Source: Anaspis maculata (lineage: Eukaryota > Arthropoda > Insecta > Coleoptera > Scraptiidae). Taken from it: a stretch of 64,000 nt of DNA. Position numbers and translations under genes: made by a program. Positions 18,343 through 26,858 of this stretch are shown here, piece after piece; within the stretch, counting starts at the first letter, position 1; every line of letters starts with the position of its first letter. The stretch covers positions 1-64,000 of the forward strand of contig CASBRS010000021.1 in the NCBI GenBank assembly GCA_949128115.1. Reading direction: 5' to 3'. The notes beneath the pieces were generated by a model. The model saw nothing but the letters and a program-made list of their open reading frames with translations, did no database searches and had not been told where the DNA came from.

Positions 18343-21330
18343 CATTACACTACATGAATGGCATTTCTCAACATAACTGGTTATATCTTTAGACATATGT
18401 CTCCAATAGAAATCTCGTTGTACAAGTTCCAAAGTCTTCTGTCGTCCTCCATGTGCTGCTGTTGGAGCATCATGGTATAATTTCAGAATACGGAGAATCA
18501 TTGTTCTAGGAACGATCAGACGATCCTTCCTTTCACCTTCTTGACGTTCTTTATAAACTAACCCATTTTTACTTTTGTAGAATCCCTCCTTATCGGCTAA
18601 TGCTTGTACTTCCTCGTCATTTTCTTGCTGTTTCCTAAACTCTTCTAGATCGTAGATTACTGGTATTAAATCCGTTTCGCATGGGTGTTGATCGCTCTGT
18701 CGTACCAACTGTATCGGGTGTGCAGATCTTCTAACTTTGATGTTAGGCGTGATATCCTCGAGTTCTTCATCATTACTTTCGTTCACTGTTGCTTCTTCTG
18801 GCTCTTCTCCATCCATCTCCCTCAATCTAGTGAGTGCATCAGCATGATTGATTTTCCCTGGACGATATTCAATCGTGAAGTTGTACTCCATGAGAGACAT
18901 CGCCCATTTTGCAAGTCTTGAAGATGGATCCTTGATATTCAGTAAATACTTCAAGGGTCTGTGGTCCACATAGATGGTGAAATGTGTACCAACTAAGTAT
19001 ATCCTATATTGTTTTATGGCCCATACTACTGCCAAACATTCTCTTTCGATAGTTGAATAATTCCTTTCTGCTTTGTTCAAGACTCGACTGGCATATGAAA
19101 TGGGATGCTCAGCATCTCCATGCTTCTGGGATAAGATTCCACTGATTGCTATTCCTGAGGCATCTGTTGCTAGTATAAATTCCTTTGAAAAATCTGGGTA
19201 TCTCAACACTGGTGGTGTAATCAGTGCTTTCTTCAGTGTATTAAAAGCTTGTTCTTGTATTGGGGTCCATAAAAACTTCGTGTCTTTCTTTGTAAGTGTG
19301 GTTAGTGGATTAGCAATTTCAGAGAACTTGGGTACGAATCTTCTGTAAAATCCGCAGAGTCCCAAGAATGCTCTTATTTCCTTCACTGTTCTTGGTCGAG
19401 GATAGTTCTCAATTGCCTTGGTCTTCTCTGGATCAGTCTTACATCCTTCAGCCGATATGATATGTCCTAAATACTTGGCTTCTTTCATCAAGTAATTACA
19501 CTTTGTAGGTTTCAACTTTAAATTGTTGGCTTTCAGCTTCTCAAAGACATGCTTTAGTCTGTTCAAGTGTTCGTCTATGTCATTTGAACTGTAGATGATG
19601 ATGTCATCTAGGTAAACTAAACATTCCCAGCCTATGAGGTTAGCAAATATAGTATTCATGAGTCTTTGCCAAGTGGAAGGAGCATTTTTGAGGCCGAAAG
19701 GCATTCGATTGTACTCAAAATGTGCTAGTGGAGTACTGAAACCAGTCTTCTCTTTATCCCGTTCATCAACTTCCACCTGGTGATATCCGCTAGCCAGGTC
19801 CAACGTGCTGAACATCTTTGCACCACTCAGCTGGTCAATGGTTTCAGTCAGATTTGGTAGAGGAAAGAAATCTGTCTTTGTAACTTCATTCAGACCTCGG
19901 TAGTCAATGCAAACTCTAAGTTCCGGTTCCTCTCCTGGGTGTCTCTTCTTTTCAACTAACACCACAGGTGCAGACCATGGTGAATGACTTGGCTGTATGA
20001 TGTTCTCTTGTAACATCTTCTGGATTTCTGCATCTAGTGCCTTCTTTCTAGTGTGTGGTACTTTGTAAGGTCGTTTTGCTATTGGTTGAACGTTCTCAGT
20101 AATGATTCGATGCTTCACTTGATGAGTACACGTTAACTTCTGATTCGGAGTCCTAAAAATATCACTGAACTCTCTAATTAATTTCTTCAACTTCCTTCTG
20201 TACTCTTCATTGTTGCTCTGAATATTTAAATTTTCAATCAGGTCATCAACTTCTCTTTGATTCATCCTATCTACAGTTGCTATGACAGCTCCATTTCTCC
20301 TTGGAGAACAAGACCTAGGCCTTACTTGAGCGTCAACAGCTGTTCCGATAATTGTTCCTTCATTGAGATATTGATCCTGATTAGTCACGTTGATTAACTG
20401 GACTGGCATGTATCCATCATTTTTACATAACACTCGAACTGCGAAGACTCCTGGTAAAATTTCCTCAGTAGGTTCAATCAACACGTTCTCAAAATGTGCA
20501 CCTTTCTTGATACGTGTTAGACAAATAGCTTTAGATCTGGGTAGAAGAACTACATCGGATGTCAGATGCACACGGAGGTGATCAGTCCCCATGGATGTCT
20601 GCTTTCCTTTTGTGTCTTCAAGTTGTCCCATCTCGTTGTTACTTGTTTGCCTTTGCGTTGAACTCCTGAGTTCCAAGTTATCTTGCTTCATTGCATTTGT
20701 AAAATTCACTGAGCTGCTGCACTGGTTGCTTCTATCCTTCCCGGATGCTAAGTGCTTTTTAGTCCTTTTGCTTCTTAATGACTTCTGAATTTGAATTCCA
20801 TTTTGTTTTTCAATAACTAAAGGCGTTATTGATGAAATGCATCCATCCTGAATTGCATTGGGATCCTCAAGCTTGCTTGCATCAAGTGCTTTCCGTTTTT
20901 TCTGTTTAAGTATTTTCCCATGAGTTTTTGTGGCTCCTTCTGCTGTCACGTTGAAACTTTTTACTGCATCCTTTGTTGCATTAATATCTTCTCCATAATT
21001 ATTCCGGATGCATGATTTTCCAGTAAAATTTCCATCCTTGATGCTTGGTATGTTGTTGTCCTTTGTTTGCAATAACTCCACTTCAGTTTGCGTCCCGCGA
21101 TGCACTTTGTTAACATCACAGTTAAACCTTACTTCCTTCCGAGCACGTATATTTTTTCCTCGAGTACTAAGATCTGCAAAATTATTTGCGCTAGGGTGAA
21201 TATCCCTTACGTAAGAGCTAATTACTCGATTACTGGAACAAGTTGTTACGGGCACAAATCCCACCAAAGACCCTTTGGCTGTGGTTGAGGAATTTATTGC
21301 TGTTAAATTTAAATTCTGGCGCGTTATCAC
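18340..21330 (-). CDS. pol: pol: linker, reverse transcriptase, RNase H, integrase zinc finger
   Basis: 996 codons, Ty3/gypsy type. Residues 1 to about 245 are a Ser/Thr/Lys-rich linker with no DTG protease motif. Residues 250-335 match the segment that normally follows protease. RT spans about 405-600, with DLASGYHQ (D511) and YLDD (573-576). RNase H has TDAS (D723), ERE (763 area), VDH (D789) and HADA (D831). The integrase zinc finger is H953, H960, C990, C993, and the frame then stops. The frame is open to about 21391 with no ATG (the listed first codon is GTG), so it is probably entered by frameshift, splicing or from a lost upstream part. Confidence 0.9.
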   Translation of the reverse strand: MITRQNLNLTAINSSTTAKGSLVGFVPVTTCSSNRVISSYVRDIHPSANNFADLSTRGKNIRARKEVRFNCDVNKVHRGTQTEVELLQTKDNNIPSIKDGNFTGKSCIRNNYGEDINATKDAVKSFNVTAEGATKTHGKILKQKKRKALDASKLEDPNAIQDGCISSITPLVIEKQNGIQIQKSLRSKRTKKHLASGKDRSNQCSSSVNFTNAMKQDNLELRSSTQRQTSNNEMGQLEDTKGKQTSMGTDHLRVHLTSDVVLLPRSKAICLTRIKKGAHFENVLIEPTEEILPGVFAVRVLCKNDGYMPVQLINVTNQDQYLNEGTIIGTAVDAQVRPRSCSPRRNGAVIATVDRMNQREVDDLIENLNIQSNNEEYRRKLKKLIREFSDIFRTPNQKLTCTHQVKHRIITENVQPIAKRPYKVPHTRKKALDAEIQKMLQENIIQPSHSPWSAPVVLVEKKRHPGEEPELRVCIDYRGLNEVTKTDFFPLPNLTETIDQLSGAKMFSTLDLASGYHQVEVDERDKEKTGFSTPLAHFEYNRMPFGLKNAPSTWQRLMNTIFANLIGWECLVYLDDIIIYSSNDIDEHLNRLKHVFEKLKANNLKLKPTKCNYLMKEAKYLGHIISAEGCKTDPEKTKAIENYPRPRTVKEIRAFLGLCGFYRRFVPKFSEIANPLTTLTKKDTKFLWTPIQEQAFNTLKKALITPPVLRYPDFSKEFILATDASGIAISGILSQKHGDAEHPISYASRVLNKAERNYSTIERECLAVVWAIKQYRIYLVGTHFTIYVDHRPLKYLLNIKDPSSRLAKWAMSLMEYNFTIEYRPGKINHADALTRLREMDGEEPEEATVNESNDEELEDITPNIKVRRSAHPIQLVRQSDQHPCETDLIPVIYDLEEFRKQQENDEEVQALADKEGFYKSKNGLVYKERQEGERKDRLIVPRTMILRILKLYHDAPTAAHGGRQKTLELVQRDFYWRHMSKDITSYVEKCHSCSVM

Positions 21331-21391
21331 ACGTCGTTTTACTGATGGGATTGGAGGTTGTTTTTTGCGGCTCTGGATGATAAGAGGCTGT

Positions 21392-22520
21392 CACTTTGAA
21401 AATTCCATTTTGGGCAGACCGGAAAAGTTACCTCGGCTCCAGCCAAGAAAATCGATTATTTCCCGACGGGAAAAGAGAGGTCAGTGCATCGGCCGGTGCC
21501 GCATTTTGTATTTGGAGCACTACCTCTGTGGAGTTCGAGGTAAGATGTTGTCGGATGGCCTCCGTCCAAATTCTGAGCCGTGAAATCAACTTTCCTTTCC
21601 CATCAGGTGTCAAGGCCCGGGGCCAAAAGCGTCCATAAGCGCCCATCGAAGTCGACGCCTGCAGTAAAGAGCGGTGGTCAACAAGAAAGATCAGAAAAAT
21701 AGACGTCATCATCATACCTACGGATTATATCAAATTGTCTTGAGAATCGACTGCGAGGCCTTATTGCCAGACGTGAGCGTGACGAGACGGACTGAGTGCT
21801 TGCCACGGGGCTGTTGGACGGACCGCTTCCATCGCCGTCGTCGTCCCAACGTCCACCAGGCGGTCGCGCACATAACCTCAACCGAGGCTGGACTCAGCAT
21901 CGGCCTGTCACTCTCTTCGAACCAAGCTGGGACGTTCCCATAGCCCGGGGCTGACGTGAGGTTGTATTCATGATACTTTCCACTAACCGCTTAGTTAGGG
22001 AACTGTAGAGCGCGCTGTAATTTTGTCGGTGCCGAGCAAGGCATCCAATCATCGGGTAGGGTGGAGTACCTTCGAAAACCAACGCTTGAGCTCAGGTAGG
22101 GTTAGTAGGTAGGTAGGCCGTCCGAGGGGTGATTGTGGGTTGTGTATTAGCGTGTTCTGCGGTTTCGGATACTGGGGGGAGGTGTTTGAAGGTGATTTAA
22201 CCTCGCTTCTGCTTTCGGGTGACGTGATCCCCCCGATTTGGGTCCAGTCGGCCATCTACGATCAAATCAACGGTCTATTCACACTACGCTTTAAATGTTT
22301 TGTACTTACGAGGCAAATTTCCGCAAATAAACACCAAAAATTGCGACGAGATTTGTTTGTTTATTTTATATCCGGGTGAAGTGGCGTGGCTCATCAGTCA
22401 AGTGTCAACAACGTCACCTGTCACTTGTCACTTCTGACAGTTCAGGGCTAACCGTGCATTGCCGAACCTCACGCGCTCATACAAGTAATCACCAGAAGAG
22501 GTCGATTAGTTAAATAACTT
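21392..22520. other. 1.1-kb segment between pol and the protease, not pol-like
   Basis: Neither strand gives retroelement protein here. Several frames of 60-100 codons exist on both strands without recognisable domains; one minus frame (21428-21715) begins with a hydrophobic stretch but nothing else supports it. On the minus strand a TATAAAATAA box lies at 22361-22370. The segment could be an insertion, a leader or LTR piece of the pol-env element, or the junction of two elements. Confidence 0.4.
22361..22370 (-). promoter_or_regulatory. TATA-like box, minus strand
   Basis: TATAAAATAA on the minus strand, preceded by GC-richer sequence. It could be a promoter for minus-strand transcripts toward pol, but no start site or partner element was seen. 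Confidence 0.25.
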
Positions 22521-22522
22521 AA

Positions 22523-23135
22523 TTACGGACGAAGGGACCATAACAAAGTCTCTTTTTCGAAAATAAGGGGTATTATACTATCGTGGATTCTCAACCAATT
22601 TTCCTTCCATGAAATTTCAGCTTTATGTTTTCTGAAAAAATCAAGGCCAAATAATAATCCGCCCCTGTAGTTGATTTCCTTATCAACAAGGATAAACGAA
22701 TGAGTTATCTTTATATCACCTGGTAACGTCAAGGTTAGTTCCACCTGTCCCGATTGAGAGATAGGATTTCCTTGAATGTCGATAATAGCTGCTTTCTTTC
22801 GGTCAGGATCACGGATCATGATTCGGAAATCCGCTGACTGGATTGGTTGGATTGGTTGCACGTGACCCAGCCAACCAACCCCGTGAGCGGATTTCCGGAT
22901 CATGATCCGTGATCCTGACCGAAAGAAAGCAGCTAGTATAGTTCACCGGTAGTCTCTTTATTTTATGATTATTTATTGAAATTGCGGTACGCTTGACCAA
23001 AGAAAGTGATGCCCCCGTGTCTATTACTCCTAACTGAAAATTCCCGTCTTCTATTTCTACAAAAATTAAATTTGTACCGGCCAGGTGATTGATTGGAATG
23101 GGGCTGCTATTTCGAAAGGATTTTAATTTTTCCAA
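22523..23135 (-). pseudogene. retroviral-type aspartic protease, split by a palindromic insertion
   Basis: The 5' part (listed from 23135, no ATG) holds the active-site motif GVIDTGASLSLV. The 3' part, ending at 22523, holds GLLFGLDFF, the usual C-terminal protease motif. Between them sits a 146-bp palindrome (22788-22933) flanked by TA, which adds foreign codons and changes the frame. The parts line up with the protease order, so the gene was intact before the insertion. The gag frame just upstream overlaps the protease start by 13 bases in a different frame, with an A-run (GGAAAAATT) where ribosomal frameshifting could occur. A stop follows at 22523, so there is no read-through into RT. Confidence 0.7.
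22788..22933. mobile_element. 146-bp palindromic MITE inside the protease
   Basis: GCTGCTTTCTTTCGGTCAGG at the left end is exactly inverted at the right end, and pairing continues through nearly the whole element (including GGATCA and GGAAATCCGCT). TA stands on both sides (22786-22787, 22934-22935), as expected for a TA target duplication. It has no coding capacity. It is younger than the retroelement it interrupts. Confidence 0.8.
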
Positions 23136-23509
23136 ATGTCACCGCGGGCCGTATCTGCGGGAAACGTTACGGCCCTGCGTCCGTTTAAATTTCGATTATA
23201 CCTTCGCGTAGGACAATCAGGCGATAGGTGCCCCTTTTTATGGCACGTGTAACAAGTGATCTCCGGTCGCGGCGAGTCTGGTCGTGGAATACCGACTCTG
23301 CATTCTCGAGAAAAATGACCGAATCGATTGCAGCGGAAACACCGTTCTTCTCTCTTTCGTGGGTTTGTTGACTGCAGTGGTCTGTGATTGAAATTCTGAT
23401 TTTGATACGCTGGTCTCTTCTCAGTCCATGAAGGTCTTGGATCGAAACGAGCATTAGCGAGTAGAGCAACCCCGCGAACAAAATAAGACACTTTTAACGC
23501 GTGTATCAT
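23123..23509 (-). pseudogene. gag: gag C-terminal part with two CCHC zinc knuckles, 5' truncated
   Basis: Two nucleocapsid knuckles are clear: CFRCNRFGHFSREC and CYTCHKKGHLSPDC (both C-x2-C-x4-H-x4-C), within a basic Arg/Asn/Pro-rich context. They would bind the element RNA. Upstream, from about 23443, the reading frame runs into the 217-bp direct repeat, which is not gag sequence, so capsid and matrix parts are missing. The frame ends at 23123, overlapping the protease frame. Whether it belongs to the pol-env element 1.1 kb away is open. Confidence 0.7.
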
Positions 23510-23659
23510 ACAGGATTTTATCTACAATGGTCTTTGAAATGTTTGGTAAATGTCAGAATTTATTGAAAATATGACAGGAATGCGCAGAATCATCATTTTT
23601 TCACGTTGCCCATGACGACGTGCTAAAAGTGACGGGTATTATTTAACGCTTGTAGATAA
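23443..23659. repeat. 217-bp direct repeat, copy 1
   Basis: From CGAAACGAGCATTAGCGAG to GCTTGTAGATAA. It is nearly identical to 23721-23937, with one difference noted (CATACAGG against CGTACAGG). It abuts the broken end of the gag fragment, so the duplication or the element it belongs to caused or followed the gag truncation. Confidence 0.85.
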
Positions 23660-23720
23660 TAGCTATTTACGATACGAGTGTTAAAAGTGACAGGTATTAT
23701 TTTGTGAGCGGGGACGCTTG

Positions 23721-23937
23721 CGAAACGAGCATTAGCGAGTAGAGCAACCCCGCGAACAAAATAAGACACTTTTAACGCGTGTATCGTACAGGATTTTATC
23801 TACAATGGTCTTTGAAATGTTTGGTAAATGTCAGAATTTATTGAAAATATGACAGGAATGCGCAGAATCATCATTTTTTCACGTTGCCCATGACGACGTG
23901 CTAAAAGTGACGGGTATTATTTAACGCTTGTAGATAA
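23721..23937. repeat. 217-bp direct repeat, copy 2
   Basis: Second copy of the 23443-23659 unit, 278 bases downstream. The 61-base spacer repeats part of the unit end (AAAAGTGACAGGTATTATTT), suggesting an originally longer tandem array. Confidence 0.85.
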
Positions 23938-24620
23938 ACATTATTTTAGGTACTAATATATTGAACATCATACATTATTCTAGATACTATTAAATCGAGA
24001 TAATAGTAATAGTATTTTCAGGCACTGATGGTAGATGCATATTACTATGTCACACATATTGTGATAGTAGATTACGATACGAGTTGGCCGTTACATAAAG
24101 TGGTTTTCAGACACGAAGCCCAAATTTTCAGAATTTACTTCACAACATCCTTAACAGTGAAATTATTTTAGGTACTTATATTATTGAACATCATATTAGT
24201 CGAGATATTATCGAAAATTGAAGTCTCAGCGTTTCCAAAAAGGTTCAATTTAAAGTATAAATTTCAACAGGGCTATTTCAATAAATTAATAAATTTTCTA
24301 GTGGAGTTGCGAGCGTGGTTGAAAAATTAACTATGTAACTTTCAAGTTAATTATTGATAATAATAATTTAGTAAAATTACTGTAGGTACTAATACATATA
24401 TTGAACATCATCATTATCATATTATAAAGTTGATGAATCAAAAATTGAAGCCTCAGCATTTTCTAAAAGTTTCAATTCAAGTATAAACTTTAACAGCGCT
24501 GTTGATTGATAAATTTTCAAGTAAAGTTAGCGTAGTTGAAAAATCAGCCACGTGTATATGTAATTCTAAAGTTGATTAAGCTTCTCAGGAGCTGAGGGTA
24601 CATATTATTATTACACACAT
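23938..24620. repeat. diverged tandem units of about 220 bp
   Basis: Segments starting near 23940, 24165 and 24385 share ATTTTAGGTACT..ATATTGAACATCAT. The last two also share AAAATTGAAGYCTCAGC, a TTTAACAG/TTCAACAG block and GTTGAAAAAT. Divergence is high. There is no reading frame, so these are old tandem duplications. Confidence 0.55.
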
Positions 24621-25495
24621 ATCGTAAAGGTCATTTCATGTTTGAATCTGGTCCTGATCTTCGTTTTTCAACTCCATACAAGTTTATGTGGTCAGTTCAC
24701 AAACAAAGGAACTGTTGCAGGCAATTCCAGATACAGGGATGAACTTCCAGCAGCATGAAGACATGAAATTCTCTGAGCATGAGAAGCATAGGTAAATGTC
24801 GTGGCAGAGGCATTCTCTAAAAAATAAACAAACAATATATTAGGTTGGCGATAGGAGGTAATTATTAATTATACTTAGATATAATTGTCGGCCAAAAATT
24901 ATACAATAACGTTAGGTAGAATAAGACGTAGGTACTAGAGAATTCACGCGATGCAATTTTCATTAGGCTTATGCTTATAATCCTCTCTTTATTTCTATCA
25001 TAAAATTTGTCGTTTTGAAGCAGTGATAAATTATCATATAGGTTATAATTACATATTCCTTAATAACTGCAGCCCTATGTTCAAAATAACACATCCGTTT
25101 GTCGTCTGTTATTGTGGGTACATTTCAAAAGACCAAATTTATGCCGAAAATTGTTCAACATAAAAGAAAATTGCATTGCGCAAACCATTATGTATCAATC
25201 CATGATGCATTGATCTATGTAATATTCATACATATCGACTAGGTATACATTACAATCCAGCAGTAGGTACAGCTCAGAGACAAATACATTACCAAGTTAG
25301 GCCCTCGGGTACACAATTATATATTCGACTTGTTTGCAACTGATTCGCCATTTTTTTCAATCTCGATCTAGATCTCTCAAGTTCTAGAGTTCGTTTCCTC
25401 CCTCCATCTTGAAAATCACAAGGATCTGGCAGTGGCGTTCTCTGGATAGTGAAAAACAATTCATTAGTTGGGTACTTAGGCCTTGTAAAAGGTGA
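24621..25495. other. intergenic, nothing recognised
   Basis: AT-rich sequence without a supported gene, RNA or repeat structure on either strand. Confidence 0.4.
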
Positions 25496-25760
25496 TTAGT
25501 GGCAATTCTGTAAAATTTAAAGACCCCTTAAAATTTCAAAAGGCGCTGGTCACATAGGAACGATCAGAAATCGGCTTCACGATTGGCAAAACATTTTGGC
25601 GATTCTGTATCAAACCCGTTAGAATTTGAAGGCCCTTAAAAAAATTCAGCCAATCGTAAAGCCGATTTCTGATCTTTCCTAGGATAGGTATATGTTCCTA
25701 GGTGACCCAGCGCCTTTTCAAATTTCAAGGGGCCTTTAAATTTCACAGAATTGCCACTAA
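25496..25760. mobile_element. 265-bp palindromic MITE-like element
   Basis: TTAGTGGCAATTCTGTAAAATTTAAAG at the left end returns inverted at the right end (TTTAAATTTCACAGAATTGCCACTAA). The inner parts (GGCGCTGG, GATCAGAAATCGGCTT and their inversions) pair as well, leaving a small loop. No coding sequence is present. Confidence 0.8.
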
Positions 25761-25805
25761 TAACACGTATTTTTATCAGGTGTTCGCACGAAAAAAAAAA
25801 AGGTA

Positions 25806-26010
25806 CATCCCGTTCACTTTTTATTTTCAGTTGAATCACTTTTTGGAGCTGAAATGAAGTGTCAAGTTGGAGCACATACGGCTGATGGCCGCTGATAGTA
25901 GTTCCAAAACTGCAGGTGCCATCAGCTGTAGTCGTATAGCCCCCCAGCTTGTCACTTCATTTTTGCTCCAAAAATTCATTCTCTGAAAATACAAAGTGAA
26001 CGAGATATAC
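25806..26010. repeat. about 200-bp imperfect palindrome
   Basis: CGTTCACTTTTTATTTTCAG with a continuation (TTTTTGGAGC, AAATGAAGTGTCAAG) on the left pairs with its inverted counterpart near 25945-26010. A second weak pairing surrounds GCTGATGGC near the centre. It is likely a small foldback MITE. Confidence 0.65.
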
Positions 26011-26038
26011 TGAATTCTTTTATTATACCTACTCACAG

Positions 26039-26282
26039 GGTGATTCGTAATTAGCGCACATGGGTTCCAGCACGTTGTAAAGGAGTCATCGGGGAGTCAG
26101 AAAATGAGATCATCACCATTCATTACCTATCATGTGTTCCGTGCTTCAATATTGAGATAAACAACAAGTATGACTAAATTACATTTAGGGGCAAATTTGA
26201 GATTTTACTAGTTTCTTGTAACTCCCTGGTGACCCCTTCACAACGCACTGGAGCCCGTATGCGCGAATTATGAATCACTCTC
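26039..26282. mobile_element. 243-bp palindromic MITE-like element (GGGTGATTCGTAATT ends)
   Basis: GGGTGATTCGTAATTAGCGCA at the left is inverted at the right as GCGCGAATTATGAATCACTC, and pairing extends inward (GGTTCCAG, CACGTTGTAAAGG, GGGAGTCA). It directly follows the previous palindrome. Confidence 0.75.
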
Positions 26283-26858
26283 GGAATCGCCCCGCATGCA
26301 GAGGGTTTCGGTTACCTTGCATAAAAAAACTCCGGCTGGTGATTCCTTCCAGAAAAATAAGGCGAAAAGTAAGAGTAAGATTTCTTCCTACAGTTCTCCC
26401 TAAGGGAGTTACGTGCCCATAAAAGTAAAAAGTGAGACAGAGTTTTCAATTATTTGCTCAAAAACTATCAAAGGTAGGAACTTCACATTTCTTGATACAA
26501 GTAAGTGTTTTCATAGTGCAAACGTACGGACAAGATTTTAGACAAAACTGACCAGTGCTGGCGGAGTTAAAGGAAGTTGAGGGGAGTTCAGATAAAATCA
26601 TTGGTGGTCGGGTCGTATTTTTAAAAGTACATTTCCATTATACATTTCAAGCTTGAACTTTTATGCCTCCTGCATTTTTTTCCCAGCATGCACCGTTCGC
26701 GAGTGAGAGTGAAAAACCATGGACGTGTCATAAGTAATTTTCTCTTAGCAGTTCAGCCTCACCAAACTCCTTTCAACTACGCCTAGACTGGTCAGATTTG
26801 TTGGAATATTATGCACTTGAATTTGCACTGTGAAAAAAGTTCCCTACATCAAATTTAA

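Larger units (their letters stand above)
12721..21391 (-). mobile_element. Ty3/gypsy-type retroelement with pol, env and two extra genes
   Basis: Consecutive minus-strand genes run RT-RNase H, integrase, envelope glycoprotein, membrane protein, 255-codon protein and a candidate polypurine tract. RT, RNase H, HHCC and DDE integrase with a GPY/F module place it in the Ty3/gypsy (Metaviridae) group. Gag and protease are not contiguous with pol: a gag-protease segment lies 1.1 kb further 5' and may or may not be the same insertion. One nonsense codon in integrase and one frame interruption in the small membrane gene show that the copy is decayed, though most long frames are still open. The 5' LTR was not found. 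Confidence 0.7.

Noticed and set aside
21275..22379. Chain of plus-strand frames as an exon gene opposite pol
   Set aside because: The first overlaps the real pol frame on the other strand, and the rest show no domains. The tempting splice-like AG/GT junctions near 21540 and 21606 do not join into a longer frame that I could support.
22500..22525. AGTTATTTAACT on the minus strand as the start of the 5' LTR
   Set aside because: The following sequence does not resemble the candidate 3' LTR beginning at 12725, so the two cannot be an LTR pair.
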